NCBI GenBank assembly: GCA_020050955.1
Contig: JAGVJT010000111.1
Span: 1-6,401, forward strand
DNA length: 6,401 nucleotides
Reading direction: 5' to 3'
Source: Legionellales bacterium
GTDB taxonomy: Bacteria; Pseudomonadota; Gammaproteobacteria; Legionellales; Legionellaceae
The position numbers and the translations under genes were made by a program. Positions within the stretch are counted from its first letter, which is position 1. Each line of letters opens with the position of its first letter. The notes beneath the pieces are model-generated. The model searched no databases and was not told the DNA's origin. It saw only the letters and a program-made list of their open reading frames with translations. Shown piece by piece: positions 6,131-6,401 of this stretch.

Positions 6131-6401
6131 ATGGCATCATCAACACATACACCTTACAAATGGGCCGTCATTGGTGCAGGACCTGCAGGCATTGCCGCCG
6201 TAGGCAAGCTCCTTGATCATGGTCTTTCTCGCAATGAGTTATTATGGATTGACCCCTTCTTTCAAGTCGGCGACCTAGGCGCCTTATGGAAAAATGTCTC
6301 AAGTAATACTACTGTGCAATTATTTATTGCCTTTTTAAAAGCCATTGCATCTTTTCGATACGAACAAGCACCTATGGAATTTACACTCAACACATTACCT
6401 C
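6131..6401 (+). CDS. FAD/NAD(P)-binding oxidoreductase, N-terminal part (3' truncated by window)
   Basis: The frame is open from the ATG at 6131 to the window end, giving 90 residues. The N-terminus shows a Rossmann dinucleotide-binding fold: strand WAVIGAGPAGIAAVGKLLD (residues 11-29), containing GAGPAG, followed by a second strand ELLWIDP whose acidic residue at the end is typical for binding the adenosine ribose of FAD. Next comes GDLGALWKNVSSNTTVQLF, resembling the region after the first strand pair in flavin-dependent monooxygenases and disulfide-type oxidoreductases. No signal peptide is seen, so it is likely cytoplasmic. It starts 6 bases after the batD stop; AAGG at 6116-6119 inside the end of batD may serve as a distant ribosome site. 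This spacing suggests co-transcription with the Bat genes, though it is not a standard member of that operon. Substrate and subfamily cannot be told from this fragment. Confidence 0.88.
   Translation, partial: MASSTHTPYKWAVIGAGPAGIAAVGKLLDHGLSRNELLWIDPFFQVGDLGALWKNVSSNTTVQLFIAFLKAIASFRYEQAPMEFTLNTLP

Overview
This window is almost wholly coding on the + strand. It carries most of a MoxR / Bat (aerotolerance-type) operon from what looks like a gammaproteobacterium of moderate-to-low GC, in the mid-40s percent by eye. The gene order is moxR (3' end only) - DUF58 - DUF4381 - batA - batB - batC - batD, followed after 6 bp by the 5' end of an FAD/NAD(P)-binding oxidoreductase. This order, with a separate DUF4381 gene between the DUF58 and batA genes, is typical of Gammaproteobacteria. 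A Legionellales-like source would fit the base composition, but that is inference only.

Layout: 1-365 is the C-terminal lid of a MoxR AAA+ ATPase. After 14 bp comes a cytoplasmic DUF58 protein with a degenerate VWA fold (380-1291). Next are a single-pass DUF4381 protein (1284-1763), the membrane VWA protein BatA with an intact MIDAS (1751-2767), and its paralogue BatB with an eroded MIDAS (2764-3684). These are followed by the exported TPR protein BatC (3681-4463), the large exported BatD with a C-terminal membrane anchor (4460-6124), and the oxidoreductase (from 6131, cut by the window end). Neighbouring genes overlap by 8, 13, 4, 4 and 4 bases, so translational coupling and a single transcript are very likely. 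No intergenic promoter, terminator, RNA gene, CRISPR array or mobile element is visible, and no gap is longer than 14 bases.

How the genes are thought to work together: MoxR ATPases are believed to act as chaperone-like motors on VWA proteins. DUF58, BatA and BatB supply VWA-type domains, while DUF4381, BatC and BatD supply membrane and periplasmic scaffolding. The system has been linked to envelope integrity and stress or oxygen tolerance in other bacteria, but its biochemical activity is not settled.

The most unusual element is inside batC. A tandem array of a 15-bp unit (18 copies, 4071-4340) encodes a (Gln-Asn-Gln-Asp-Lys)n linker of about 90 residues between the TPR domain and the conserved C-terminal tail. 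The first fifteen units are identical in protein but vary at synonymous positions, and there is an exact 30-bp dimer duplication near the 3' end. It looks like an in-frame variable-number repeat able to change linker length without breaking the gene. Other points of interest are the loss of canonical MIDAS residues in BatB, the existence of BatC as a separate secreted protein rather than a BatB-TPR fusion, and the oxidoreductase placed directly behind batD.
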